Part shown: positions 52,422 to 60,002 of the stretch, piece by piece
How positions within the stretch are numbered: position 1 is the first letter of the stretch
Layout: each line of letters starts with the position of its first letter
NCBI RefSeq assembly: GCF_900114925.1
Contig: NZ_FOUR01000002.1
Location: 124,001-188,000, forward strand
Origin: Marinobacter pelagius
Lineage (GTDB): Bacteria > Pseudomonadota > Gammaproteobacteria > Pseudomonadales > Oleiphilaceae
Reading direction: 5' to 3'
DNA length: 64,000 nt
Notes under the pieces: generated by a model
The model's database searches: none
The model's input: only the letters and a program-made list of their open reading frames with translations
What the model was told of the DNA's origin: nothing
Position numbers and translations under genes: made by a program

Positions 52422-53179
52422 CAGGCAAGCACCTTCTTGTGAACCCGGAAGTAGCCAGATTCACCGGCAGCCTCCTTGGCGGTATCCAGCAACACAGCAT
52501 AAGGAAGGGTCAGCGCGCCGTATTCATCACTGATCAGCCCCAACTCCTCAGCCGCACCCGGCTTCGCACGCCAGATATCAACCACCACAGGAGAACCACT
52601 CTGAGCCTCGTTCAAGCCGTCAAACACGATTTCCTTTTCAACCCCTGAGTTCATCAGGGCATCAACAATGTCAGTACCCAGAGATTCGTAGCTAATTTCA
52701 ATGTCCGCGCCGGAGGCAATGGATCCGCCATCGATTACTTCAATACCAGCGGCACTGATGTTGAAATCCGTGCCCTGGATGTAGGAGGGGGTACCGCTTG
52801 GGCCTGTCACCGTTACCGGCTGACTGGTATCGATCAGGAAGTTAGTGCGAACCAGGCCGGAATCCGCGCCAGGCTGAACTTCAGAAGCCACGGAAGATGC
52901 CACGTTTGCGCTCACATCACCCCGCAGACCGGCGGCAATGTTTTCGGCGTTAAAGTCATGTGCCGTCACCGTGAGGGCCACTGCCGTGATCCGTTCCCGC
53001 TTGTTCGCTTCGCCACCACCGCCACGGTAATTGGGCAAGGAGGCTTCTTCAGTGGTAACCCCCAGCGTTAGCGCCGAGCAGTTTCCAACCTCCCGGAAGG
53101 GGTCTGTGCTGCCCCGGGTACGCTCCCAGATCTTGCCATTGCCGATATAAGATTCTTCACGATATGCCATTGTGCTCAC
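52421..53179 (-). CDS. Major tail tube protein
   Basis: The 252-residue protein has the size and beta-rich, Gly/Thr-rich content of lambda V-type tail tube proteins (REVGNCSALTLGVTTEEASL; ADIEISYESLGTDIVDAL). It overlaps the previous gene by 4 bases (ATGA) and precedes the frameshift chaperone, the standard tail-tube position. Confidence 0.82.
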   Translation of the reverse strand: MSTMAYREESYIGNGKIWERTRGSTDPFREVGNCSALTLGVTTEEASLPNYRGGGGEANKRERITAVALTVTAHDFNAENIAAGLRGDVSANVASSVASEVQPGADSGLVRTNFLIDTSQPVTVTGPSGTPSYIQGTDFNISAAGIEVIDGGSIASGADIEISYESLGTDIVDALMNSGVEKEIVFDGLNEAQSGSPVVVDIWRAKPGAAEELGLISDEYGALTLPYAVLLDTAKEAAGESGYFRVHKKVLA

Positions 53180-53649
53180 TCCTCATGGGGGTTGGCGTAC
53201 TGCTTTATGAAAGGGATAGTGACGATGCTGGTGGCCACGATCGCGTTGCCGTCCTCGCTGATCTCCACCGTTTCAGATTCATTCAGGATGCCGCGCGGCA
53301 TCACGTAGCTTTGGTTCAGGTAATCGGTCTTTCCAAGAACGGCTTTTTCAATATCTGCCAGAAGATCCAGGCCCTCCGCCTGGATATCGGTGTTCGCGCT
53401 GTTTAGCTTGTGCGCCTCAATCACCAGTGAGAGGCTTGAAACTTGCTGCGGCGCCCCGTTGCTTTTCGATGCCAATTCAGTACCCGCGTATGCCACACAC
53501 AGGCACACGCCGGCTTCCAATTCATTTTCATCAAAGTTCCGCTGGCCACCCTCTACCTTGGACACGGTGTTCACATACCCGCTGCCAGCAGTAATGCCGG
53601 AAACCTTCTGGATAACGCTTTCAATGATTGCACTGACTTTTGATTTCAT
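53176..53649 (-). CDS. Tail terminator/completion protein (gpU-like position)
   Basis: The 157-residue protein lies between the gpZ-like gene and the tube gene with 4-base overlaps on both sides. It has ALXKTDYLN-type helical segments and a C-terminal strand ATSIVTIPFIKQY as in U-like proteins. Assignment is mainly positional. Confidence 0.7.
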   Translation of the reverse strand: MKSKVSAIIESVIQKVSGITAGSGYVNTVSKVEGGQRNFDENELEAGVCLCVAYAGTELASKSNGAPQQVSSLSLVIEAHKLNSANTDIQAEGLDLLADIEKAVLGKTDYLNQSYVMPRGILNESETVEISEDGNAIVATSIVTIPFIKQYANPHEE

Positions 53650-54236
53650 CGTGCCGTGATCCTCTTGATTGCCTGGTTGACCTCTTTATCAACCTGGATC
53701 TCGAAGTAGCGCATAACCTCCGGAGTGATCCGCGTGCGTACTGTGTTAAACACCTGGGAAACCGAAGGCGAATAAAGAACCTGGATTTTGGTATTACCTG
53801 TCTTGTACTTCGGGCGCTTTCCGTCAGGCCCCCTCCGCACCGGGACGGCAATCACAGGCACCCGCTTACCGTCTGCGCTAACGGTGGTAACAAATGCTCC
53901 CTTGAGCACTTTTCGAGGACCGCCTTTCTTAATGCCAACACTGACGCCACCGCGCTTCAGCTCCCGGTATGGGTAACGGGTCATCAGCACGCCGCGTCTT
54001 TTGGCTCGAATCGCAAAAACTTGGTTCTTGTTGGTGGCCCTTCTGATTTTAAGCTTCTTCCGGACATAGCCCGCTTTCAGCCGCACATCCTTGCGGATCT
54101 CGGTACTCGCCAAAGTACGGGCTTTCCGGCCGGCATTGTTCGTCGCCCTGGTGATTGCTTTCTGGCCCTCTTTCCCCAGTCTCCGCAAGAACGTAAGCGC
54201 TCTTTTATCACCAGCGATGTCCGCTTCTACTCTCAT
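53646..54236 (-). CDS. Minor tail protein (gpZ-like)
   Basis: The 196-residue protein is highly basic, with KEGQKAITRATNNAGRKART near the start and VGIKKGGPRKVLKGAF in the middle. This is the pattern of lambda gpZ/HK97 gp10-type proteins that act at the head-proximal tail end. It overlaps the following gene by 4 bases. Confidence 0.8.
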   Translation of the reverse strand: MRVEADIAGDKRALTFLRRLGKEGQKAITRATNNAGRKARTLASTEIRKDVRLKAGYVRKKLKIRRATNKNQVFAIRAKRRGVLMTRYPYRELKRGGVSVGIKKGGPRKVLKGAFVTTVSADGKRVPVIAVPVRRGPDGKRPKYKTGNTKIQVLYSPSVSQVFNTVRTRITPEVMRYFEIQVDKEVNQAIKRITAR

Positions 54237-54532
54237 TTACTCACCAGGTGGACCGCTTCGTTGGCCGTGGTCTTTACCCGTTGCCCGAGTTTGTAGGACT
54301 TACCACCAACGATCACAATTTTGCCTCGTTGTGGATTCACCTCGGATAACAAGAACGAAAGGGAGACCTGTTCCCGGGCAGAGGTGGACTCCTCTCCCTG
54401 AAGCCACAAGGTTTCGGTGTCTACAATCACTCGACAGTTCGGCTCTGCCGATCCATCGTAATACCCGTCATCGGCGAAGTGTTTGAACTGAGCGGAGGAC
54501 AGTGCGTCCTCCGCCGAATCAAAAAGCGACAC
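54233..54532 (-). CDS. Head-tail joining protein (gpFII-like position)
   Basis: The 99-residue protein has an acidic N-terminus (MSLFDSAEDALSSAQFKHF) and strands ending GGKSYKLGQRV, as in lambda FII-type connectors, which begin with a short helical segment and end in beta. It overlaps the gpZ-like gene by 4 bases. Positional inference. Confidence 0.65.
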   Translation of the reverse strand: MSLFDSAEDALSSAQFKHFADDGYYDGSAEPNCRVIVDTETLWLQGEESTSAREQVSLSFLLSEVNPQRGKIVIVGGKSYKLGQRVKTTANEAVHLVSK

Positions 54533-54535
54533 GGG

Positions 54536-54835
54536 TTAGTCCCCGGTTGCGCCGTCGCCTTCTTCACCCGCGCCGGTGCCGTCTCCTTCACCGCCTTCGT
54601 CACCATCGCCGGTGCCATCACCGTCACCACCAACTGCAGGCGGCTGGCCGCTGACCTTGGCGGGCTGTGAGGCTGGCTGGTCTTCCTTGAGTACGCGCAC
54701 TACGTGCTGGGCTTTCTTCGCCTGGGGGGGCGTCATCTCCGCTTTGGTACCAGCTTCGATCACCGTCTTCCGGCCCTGCTTATCACGGTCTTCAACCCGC
54801 TTGATGTAAACCACTTTCACTTTTTTGCTGCTCAT
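54536..54835 (-). CDS. Small head protein with acidic Gly/Asp repeat tail
   Basis: The 99-residue protein has a basic N-terminal half (SSKKVKVVYIKRVEDRDKQG) with GTKAEMTPPQAKKA, then a low-complexity acidic tail of G, D and E repeats (about 70-99). The first half resembles the C-terminus of lambda FI, which helps DNA packaging. The tail is unusual. Confidence 0.6.
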   Translation of the reverse strand: MSSKKVKVVYIKRVEDRDKQGRKTVIEAGTKAEMTPPQAKKAQHVVRVLKEDQPASQPAKVSGQPPAVGGDGDGTGDGDEGGEGDGTGAGEEGDGATGD

Positions 54836-54910
54836 TGTGAGTCACCTTCTAGCTGTTTATCGGCTGTAAAAAGGAGCCGGCACATGGCCGGCTCAAGTTC
54901 CCGTGGCGAA

Positions 54911-55921
54911 TCAGTACACAGTGACGCCCATGGTGGCGTCGATCCGACGCACCACCGGCAGCGGGCCGGACTGGGTCATGATGTATTCCTGGCCGGGGTC
55001 ATCGGTGGTGAAGTTCTTCGGCCACAGTTCTGCTTCCTGATACTGCGCGTTGGCATCCAGGATGGCGCCGTAGGCACGAACACCACGAGAGCCAGCGGCG
55101 CTGACGATGATGATCTCGTTGTCCGGCACGAAGAACTGCTTGGTGCCGTTGGCGTCGTGGTACCAGCCGCTGTAGGTCCACAGCTCAGGGCCGGAACCTC
55201 CGAGACGGCCACGGTAGAAGGCATCGGTTTCAGCCGGTGCCATTTCCAGCTGGGTATCGGAACCGCGGCGGGAATCAACCAGCTCCTTGAACGCTGCGCT
55301 TTCCAGGGCCCGGCGGAAGGCACCGCGGCCAAAGATCACGTGCGTGGCCGGGGATTCCAGCATGGCGAACCAGTCCTCCAGGTCCTCTACCGGCTTGGCA
55401 GTGGTCTGGTCCCAGGCAGCTGCACCACCGGAGATGTCGATGGTGAGGTTGGCGTCACGGCGGAAGTCCAGCAGGCTGGTGGGATACTTCGGGCCGGAAA
55501 CGGTGACCTGACCAGTGCGGAGGATCTGGGCAATCATCCACTCTTCCCGGCGGCGGATCTTCTGGCGGTGGGTATCCATGATGTCCATGCGGATCGCATC
55601 GGCCCGTTGCACGGGGCTGAGCGGTGCGCTGAAGGATTCGCCCGGGCGGCGAACCAGTACGCGGGCCGGATCAACCACGTCTTTCGGCTTGAGGTACGGC
55701 GCCTTGAACTTGCGCACTTCACCGCCTGGCTGCTGCGAGATCTGGCCAGGAACGTAGGGGCTCACGAACGGAGCCAGTTTCATATCGGCTTCCCAGGCAT
55801 CAAAGGCGATTTCCTGAGTGCCGAAGGTCACGGAACCCGGGCATACCAGGTTCAGCAGGAATGGCATGAACGGGTCCAGGCGGCGGACACCATCCAGCAG
55901 TTCAACGGTGCTATAGGTCAT
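54911..55921 (-). CDS. Major capsid protein (lambda gpE-like)
   Basis: The 336-residue protein fits lambda E (341) in length and blocks: TYSTVELLDGVRRLDPF at the start, IRRREEWMIAQILRTGQV and WSLDP-like WPKNFTTDDPG towards the end. It forms the icosahedral shell. It follows the decoration protein as in lambda. Confidence 0.9.
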   Translation of the reverse strand: MTYSTVELLDGVRRLDPFMPFLLNLVCPGSVTFGTQEIAFDAWEADMKLAPFVSPYVPGQISQQPGGEVRKFKAPYLKPKDVVDPARVLVRRPGESFSAPLSPVQRADAIRMDIMDTHRQKIRRREEWMIAQILRTGQVTVSGPKYPTSLLDFRRDANLTIDISGGAAAWDQTTAKPVEDLEDWFAMLESPATHVIFGRGAFRRALESAAFKELVDSRRGSDTQLEMAPAETDAFYRGRLGGSGPELWTYSGWYHDANGTKQFFVPDNEIIIVSAAGSRGVRAYGAILDANAQYQEAELWPKNFTTDDPGQEYIMTQSGPLPVVRRIDATMGVTVY

Positions 55922-55980
55922 GGGTGATCTCCTGTCGATCAGTTAGCGGTTGTGGTCAGTGGTGGTTCACTGCCCGGAGA

Positions 55981-56349
55981 TCACTCCGGGGTTACCAGGG
56001 TGATCGGGGTACGGTCGAACGCGCTCAGCTGCAGCGTTGCGGTCCAGCTGGCATCCCAGGTGAGCTGGTTCTTGTCGATGTCACCACCCTTCACGAAAAC
56101 GCAAGGGGCGTCGCCACCGCTGGCGTCGCAGTCGTGGTTCAGGATGCCAACGGGGCTCTCAGAGCCATCGGTGGCGGTTTCAACGGACTGGATCAGCTTG
56201 CCGGTAGCAGTTACACGGCCGATGACGGTGCCCTTCGTCAGGTTCTGGCCGCTGGCCAGGGTGCCGCCTTCAAAGGCGACCAACCCACCGAGCACGAACG
56301 GAGAGGGTGTATAGGCCTCGTAGGAGGAGCCTGCATACAGGTCAGACAT
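55981..56349 (-). CDS. Head decoration protein (gpD-like)
   Basis: The 122-residue protein is close to lambda gpD in length (110) and contains GTLASGQNLTKGTVIGRVT, a usual gpD block. It stabilises the expanded capsid after packaging. It lies 53 bases after the protease/scaffold gene. Confidence 0.85.
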   Translation of the reverse strand: MSDLYAGSSYEAYTPSPFVLGGLVAFEGGTLASGQNLTKGTVIGRVTATGKLIQSVETATDGSESPVGILNHDCDASGGDAPCVFVKGGDIDKNQLTWDASWTATLQLSAFDRTPITLVTPE

Positions 56350-56401
56350 GGTGTTTTCCTCTTGGTTAAATCAGTTCAGTGGTCGGGCCGGCGTGGCCCG
56401 A

Positions 56402-56851
56402 TCAGTGGGTGGTCTTCTTGCCGTTGCCAGTAGCAGCAGCGTGCGCCGCGGCTAGGCGGGCCCCGCCCTTCAGCTCGCCGCCCTGATCTGCCTCGGCTTC
56501 AGCTTCAGCGGAAATTTCGGGCTGTTTGGTTTTGCCCATGGCGGCTTCCAGCAGGCTTTCGCTGCCAGCCTTCGGCTGAGCGGTATCGGCAGCAGCCAGT
56601 GCGGCCTTGGCTTCGTCAACCGACATCTTGGTTTTGAATGCCAGGTGTTGAGCGAGCTTGGTTTTGCCTTCGGCTTCTTCCGCCTGGAGGATTCCGGCAA
56701 TGCGTTCCTGTTCAGCGGCCTGGGCTTCGGCAGCCAGCTTGGCGGTATCAACCGGTTCGGGCTGGGTCGCTTCCGGTGCCGGGGTTTGTGCAGGTGCTGC
56801 AGTAGAGGCCGGGGCGGCAGCCGCCGGCTTGTTCTGGTTTCCAATCGTCAT
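56402..56851 (-). CDS. Nested scaffold protein (Nu3-like internal start)
   Basis: An in-frame ATG at 56851 (MTIGNQNKPAAAAP) has CCGGAG 8 bases upstream, so the last 149 residues of the protease gene can be made alone. Lambda makes Nu3 from an internal start of gene C in the same way. The product is Ala/Glu-rich and helical, as expected of a scaffold. Confidence 0.75.
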   Translation of the reverse strand: MTIGNQNKPAAAAPASTAAPAQTPAPEATQPEPVDTAKLAAEAQAAEQERIAGILQAEEAEGKTKLAQHLAFKTKMSVDEAKAALAAADTAQPKAGSESLLEAAMGKTKQPEISAEAEAEADQGGELKGGARLAAAHAAATGNGKKTTH

Positions 56852-57748
56852 GGTGCTGACTCCGGTGGTTGTCGTGGTTTGGATGTAGTCAGAGAAGGCG
56901 GCCAGCATGTCGTGGCCGTTGATGAGCTCGTCCGCAAATCCAACATCGATTGCGTCCTGCCCGGTGTAGATGGCCGCCTCAGTGGCAAGCACATCCGATA
57001 CTGAAAGCCCGATCTGGGCAGCGACCATTTCGGCGAATTCGTTCCGGATCCGGTCCGACTGGCTCTGGAAATTGGCAAGTACCCGCTCCGGCAAGTTCTC
57101 ATAGGGATTGCCGTCTACCTTGAACGCCCCGGAGTGAATCAGGGTGACTTCGATGCCGTTCTCAGCCAGCTGCTGTTCAAAGCTGGCGTGCATCATCACC
57201 ACACCAACCGAGCCACTGCGCGCCGTGGTTGTGGTGTAGCGGTAATCGGTGGCGCTGTGCAGGGCCATGGCGGCGCTGCAAGCAGTGTCGTAGGCAATGG
57301 AGCCGATGGGCTTCACGCCCCGCAACTCATGGAGCCGGCGAGCGGTGTCGAAGCAGCCGGAGACTTCTCCACCCGGGGAGTCGATGTCCAGGAGGATCCC
57401 TTCAACGGTGCTATCCGACAGGGCTTCTTCAACGCGGGCAATGATTCCGTCATAACCGGTCATGCCGGAGTACGGCTGCAGGTGACCAAACTTGTGGACC
57501 AGCGTACCGGCAACCGGGATCACAGCCACTCCGTTCAACACCTCATAAGGCCGGTGCCGGGGGCGGTCCGGATCAAAGCTGTCTGCCCGCAGGCGGAGCT
57601 TTTCCTGGGACTCGATCAGGCCGAATTCATCCTGCAGCGAGGCGATACCAAGCCGGGGCGCCAACGCGCCAATGAACACCCGGGCATAGCCAGGTTCCAG
57701 CAGCAATGGCTGATTCAGCACGCGGGCTGCAATGTTCTGGTTTCGCAT
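56402..57748 (-). CDS. S49-type head maturation protease with C-terminal scaffold
   Basis: The 448-residue protein begins at ATG 57748 (CCGGAGAAAACC upstream); the earlier frame to 57979 crosses a terminator and is rejected. The protease part (about 1-290) has IDSPGGEVSG, the nucleophile serine in DTACSAAMALHSA and a lysine in SGAFKVDGNP. The C-terminal part (about 300-448) is Ala/Glu/Gln-rich and helical like the lambda Nu3 scaffold. It cuts itself and the scaffold during prohead maturation. Confidence 0.9.
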   Translation of the reverse strand: MRNQNIAARVLNQPLLLEPGYARVFIGALAPRLGIASLQDEFGLIESQEKLRLRADSFDPDRPRHRPYEVLNGVAVIPVAGTLVHKFGHLQPYSGMTGYDGIIARVEEALSDSTVEGILLDIDSPGGEVSGCFDTARRLHELRGVKPIGSIAYDTACSAAMALHSATDYRYTTTTARSGSVGVVMMHASFEQQLAENGIEVTLIHSGAFKVDGNPYENLPERVLANFQSQSDRIRNEFAEMVAAQIGLSVSDVLATEAAIYTGQDAIDVGFADELINGHDMLAAFSDYIQTTTTTGVSTMTIGNQNKPAAAAPASTAAPAQTPAPEATQPEPVDTAKLAAEAQAAEQERIAGILQAEEAEGKTKLAQHLAFKTKMSVDEAKAALAAADTAQPKAGSESLLEAAMGKTKQPEISAEAEAEADQGGELKGGARLAAAHAAATGNGKKTTH

Positions 57749-57763
57749 GGTTTTCTCCGGGCA

Positions 57764-57790
57764 TAAAAAAACCCCGCCGGAGCGGGGTTT
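57764..57790 (-). terminator. Terminator inside the phage structural operon
   Basis: On the minus strand AAACCCCGC and GCGGGGTTT with a 4-base loop end in TTTTTTT. It lies between the small gene at 57822 and the protease gene. A terminator in the middle of a late operon suggests that the upstream gene is a separate unit. Confidence 0.88.
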
Positions 57791-57821
57791 GGTTTGCATG
57801 TAACGAATGATGAAGGCAGTG

Positions 57822-58127
57822 CTATACGGTTTTGAGCCTCGCCAAGAATGAGACCAAATCACCACCGGTGAATTCGGTTTGGCCCACTCCTTCGCGCCAC
57901 AATGCGAGGATTGCCGATTCTCTGTCCGAGTATTGTTTTGTCTGTCCAGCCCCTCCCCCTCCACATGTTGGAGTGGCAAGGTTCAACTCGGGGTATGGAT
58001 CTCTCAGGCGAACAATCACGCAGACTGACTCGCCATCATTTCGCCTGTTGTTGATCTGCTGGTTAATCCACTGCGGGGTCGCATTCTCCAAAGGACGCTC
58101 ATCGGTCCCTATTTTAACCGTGCTCAT
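57822..58127 (-). CDS. Moron-like small gene between portal and protease
   Basis: The 101-residue protein has no recognised family: MSTVKIGTDERPLENATPQ at the start, a VCVIVRLRDPYPELNL strand and a CGGGGAG loop. ATG 58127 has GGAGG 4 bases upstream. It is followed by a strong terminator and preceded by a short hairpin (58170-58186, TGCCGC/GCGGCA), which isolates it from the head genes. In lambda the portal and protease genes adjoin, so this is an insertion, possibly a gene expressed in the lysogen. Confidence 0.7.
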   Translation of the reverse strand: MSTVKIGTDERPLENATPQWINQQINNRRNDGESVCVIVRLRDPYPELNLATPTCGGGGAGQTKQYSDRESAILALWREGVGQTEFTGGDLVSFLARLKTV

Positions 58128-58206
58128 TCAACCTCCAGTTCCTTGAGGTAAACGTGAATTGAAGATGCCGCTTTATGCGGCACACCTTCAGTCAAGCACA
58201 GTTGAT

Positions 58207-59799
58207 TTAGTTCGCAACCTCTTCTTGTGGCTGCTCTTCAGGAGCCAGCGCCAGCGCCTTCACCCAGCTGGGCGGCGGCAGGCCGGCGTTGCGACGTTCT
58301 TCCATTTCCCGGACTTGCTGGGCGAAGATCTCCTGGTAATCCTCACCCATCTTGGCCAGCTCTTTCTCGTAGGTGGACAGGCCGGATTCGATCAGCAGGA
58401 TGGATTCCTTCACTTCCTTCAGGCCATCAATGGCCAGGCGGCCTGAGCCGATCCATTCCGCGTTGCACCAGGAGGCCTTCGCTTCGTAGAAGCCCCGGCT
58501 GGCGCTGCGAGGCATCCTGATCACGCCACGATCCAGCGCTTCTTCGAGCCAAAGGGCGAAGACCATGGAGGCCCACCGGCTGGCGATGATCTTGCGGCGG
58601 CCCATGTAGTAGCGCCAGCCTTCCATCATGGAGGCACGAGCGCTGCTGTAGGTGGTCTTGCTGTAGTCCTTGGCCAGCGCCTCATATGGCACATTCAGGC
58701 CGGCGGCGATCCAGCGGATGATGGAAGACTCCAGCTCACTGAAACCGTTGTCCGCATTGCTGCTAGTCATCAGCTTCAGTTCTTCGCCAGGCATCAGATG
58801 CGGGATCTTGACGCCATTGAGGCGAATATCCGCGCCCTCGTGGTAGTCCGCCAGGGCGGTCATGTAGTCCTCGAGCTTGTCGGTGCCGATCTCGCCACCG
58901 ATGATTTCCATAGCTGCTTCGCTGCCCAGCTCACTCTCGATAACCGCCGCATACATGGCGTTCACGATGGCGTTCTGAAGCTTGGTCTGTTGCAGCTTGC
59001 CCAGCTGAGGCAGCTGTTCCATCACGCTCAGGAACTGGTTGGCGCCCCGGGTCTGGCCATCGCCACGCGGCTCGAACACGTGCAGGAACTGCTGGCGCCC
59101 CCAGCTGGTTTCCCTGGGTACGCGGCGCCACTCGGTGCCGAAGCCATCGGAGAAGCCGTAGCCGGTGGTATCGTGGTTCCGTACCCAGAAGGCACGAGCG
59201 GCCCCGAAGCGGTCGATCTCAACACCGGAGCGGCGGCGGGCAGTGTCACCGCTGAAGTTCGGGTTGCTGACCCGATGGGTGTTCACCATCTTGATCGCAG
59301 TTGCGTACAAGGCCCCGGGCCGGCGCTCGATCCATTCGGCTGAGCCCATGGCTTCGCCCACGGTGCTATGGGTAGCAACGACTTCACGCACCATCATGGT
59401 AAGGGTGCGCTTGCGCTCTGCGTCGACCCAGCAGTTGATGGGGTCTTCGGCCCACTCGGTGAATGCAGCCTCAACGTCACGCGCGAAATCCCGGGCATCC
59501 TCTTCGCTCATGCCCAGGGCCCGCCAACGCGGCTTGTAACTCAGGCGGAACAGGTGGCCAACGATGTTATCCACGTGCAGCTGCACGCCGTTGCTGGCCA
59601 GGCCGTGGTTGCGCACCAGGTCTTCTGCCCTGGCGTTGCCGCGCTTCAGTTCCGGTAGCAAGGCAGCATCGGCGGTTTTCGGCCGTGGGTTCCAGCGCTG
59701 CAGCTGGCCGCCAAACCCGGTACCGGTGCCGGTATAGGATTCCGCGCTCGGCAGCGGACGCCCGCGGGCATCCAGCAGTTTGATATCAGGTGCTTTCAC
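58207..59799 (-). CDS. Portal protein (lambda gpB-like)
   Basis: The 530-residue protein has the length of lambda B (533) and its blocks: LDARGRPLPSAESYTGTG near the start, SNPNFSGDTARRRSGVEIDR, WGRQQFLHVFEP and GLNVPYEALAKDYSKTTYSSAR (core YEALAKDYSKTTYSSAR). It forms the dodecameric DNA gate at one vertex. It overlaps gpW by 4 bases. Confidence 0.93.
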   Translation of the reverse strand: MKAPDIKLLDARGRPLPSAESYTGTGTGFGGQLQRWNPRPKTADAALLPELKRGNARAEDLVRNHGLASNGVQLHVDNIVGHLFRLSYKPRWRALGMSEEDARDFARDVEAAFTEWAEDPINCWVDAERKRTLTMMVREVVATHSTVGEAMGSAEWIERRPGALYATAIKMVNTHRVSNPNFSGDTARRRSGVEIDRFGAARAFWVRNHDTTGYGFSDGFGTEWRRVPRETSWGRQQFLHVFEPRGDGQTRGANQFLSVMEQLPQLGKLQQTKLQNAIVNAMYAAVIESELGSEAAMEIIGGEIGTDKLEDYMTALADYHEGADIRLNGVKIPHLMPGEELKLMTSSNADNGFSELESSIIRWIAAGLNVPYEALAKDYSKTTYSSARASMMEGWRYYMGRRKIIASRWASMVFALWLEEALDRGVIRMPRSASRGFYEAKASWCNAEWIGSGRLAIDGLKEVKESILLIESGLSTYEKELAKMGEDYQEIFAQQVREMEERRNAGLPPPSWVKALALAPEEQPQEEVAN

Positions 59800-60002
59800 A
59801 GGATGAACCTCGCGGGCCGGCGGCGGCGCCCAGCACCGCCAAGCTGGCTTTCCAGGTCTGCTATGTAGGCGGCCAGGTCTTTCTTGCTGGCCTGGGAGTA
59901 TTCCACGGTTTTGCCGTCACGCTGGATACGCACCACAGACTGGCCGGTAATCAGCTTGTGGTAAGCCTCTCGGGCTTCTGCCAGTTGGGTCTCGATGGTC
60001 AT
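59796..60002 (-). CDS. Head-tail joining protein gpW
   Basis: The 68-residue protein matches gpW in length and pattern: an N-terminal helix (LAEAREAYHKLITGQSVV), the beta hairpin with QRDGKTVEYSQAS and the helix KKDLAAYIADLESQLG. It binds under the portal. It overlaps terminase and portal genes by 4 bases each. Confidence 0.92.
   Translation of the reverse strand: MTIETQLAEAREAYHKLITGQSVVRIQRDGKTVEYSQASKKDLAAYIADLESQLGGAGRRRRPARFIL

Noticed and set aside
57749..57979. Longer N-terminus of the S49 protease
   Set aside because: It would read through a strong terminator and through the small gene; ATG 57748 has a good ribosome site and fits the family.
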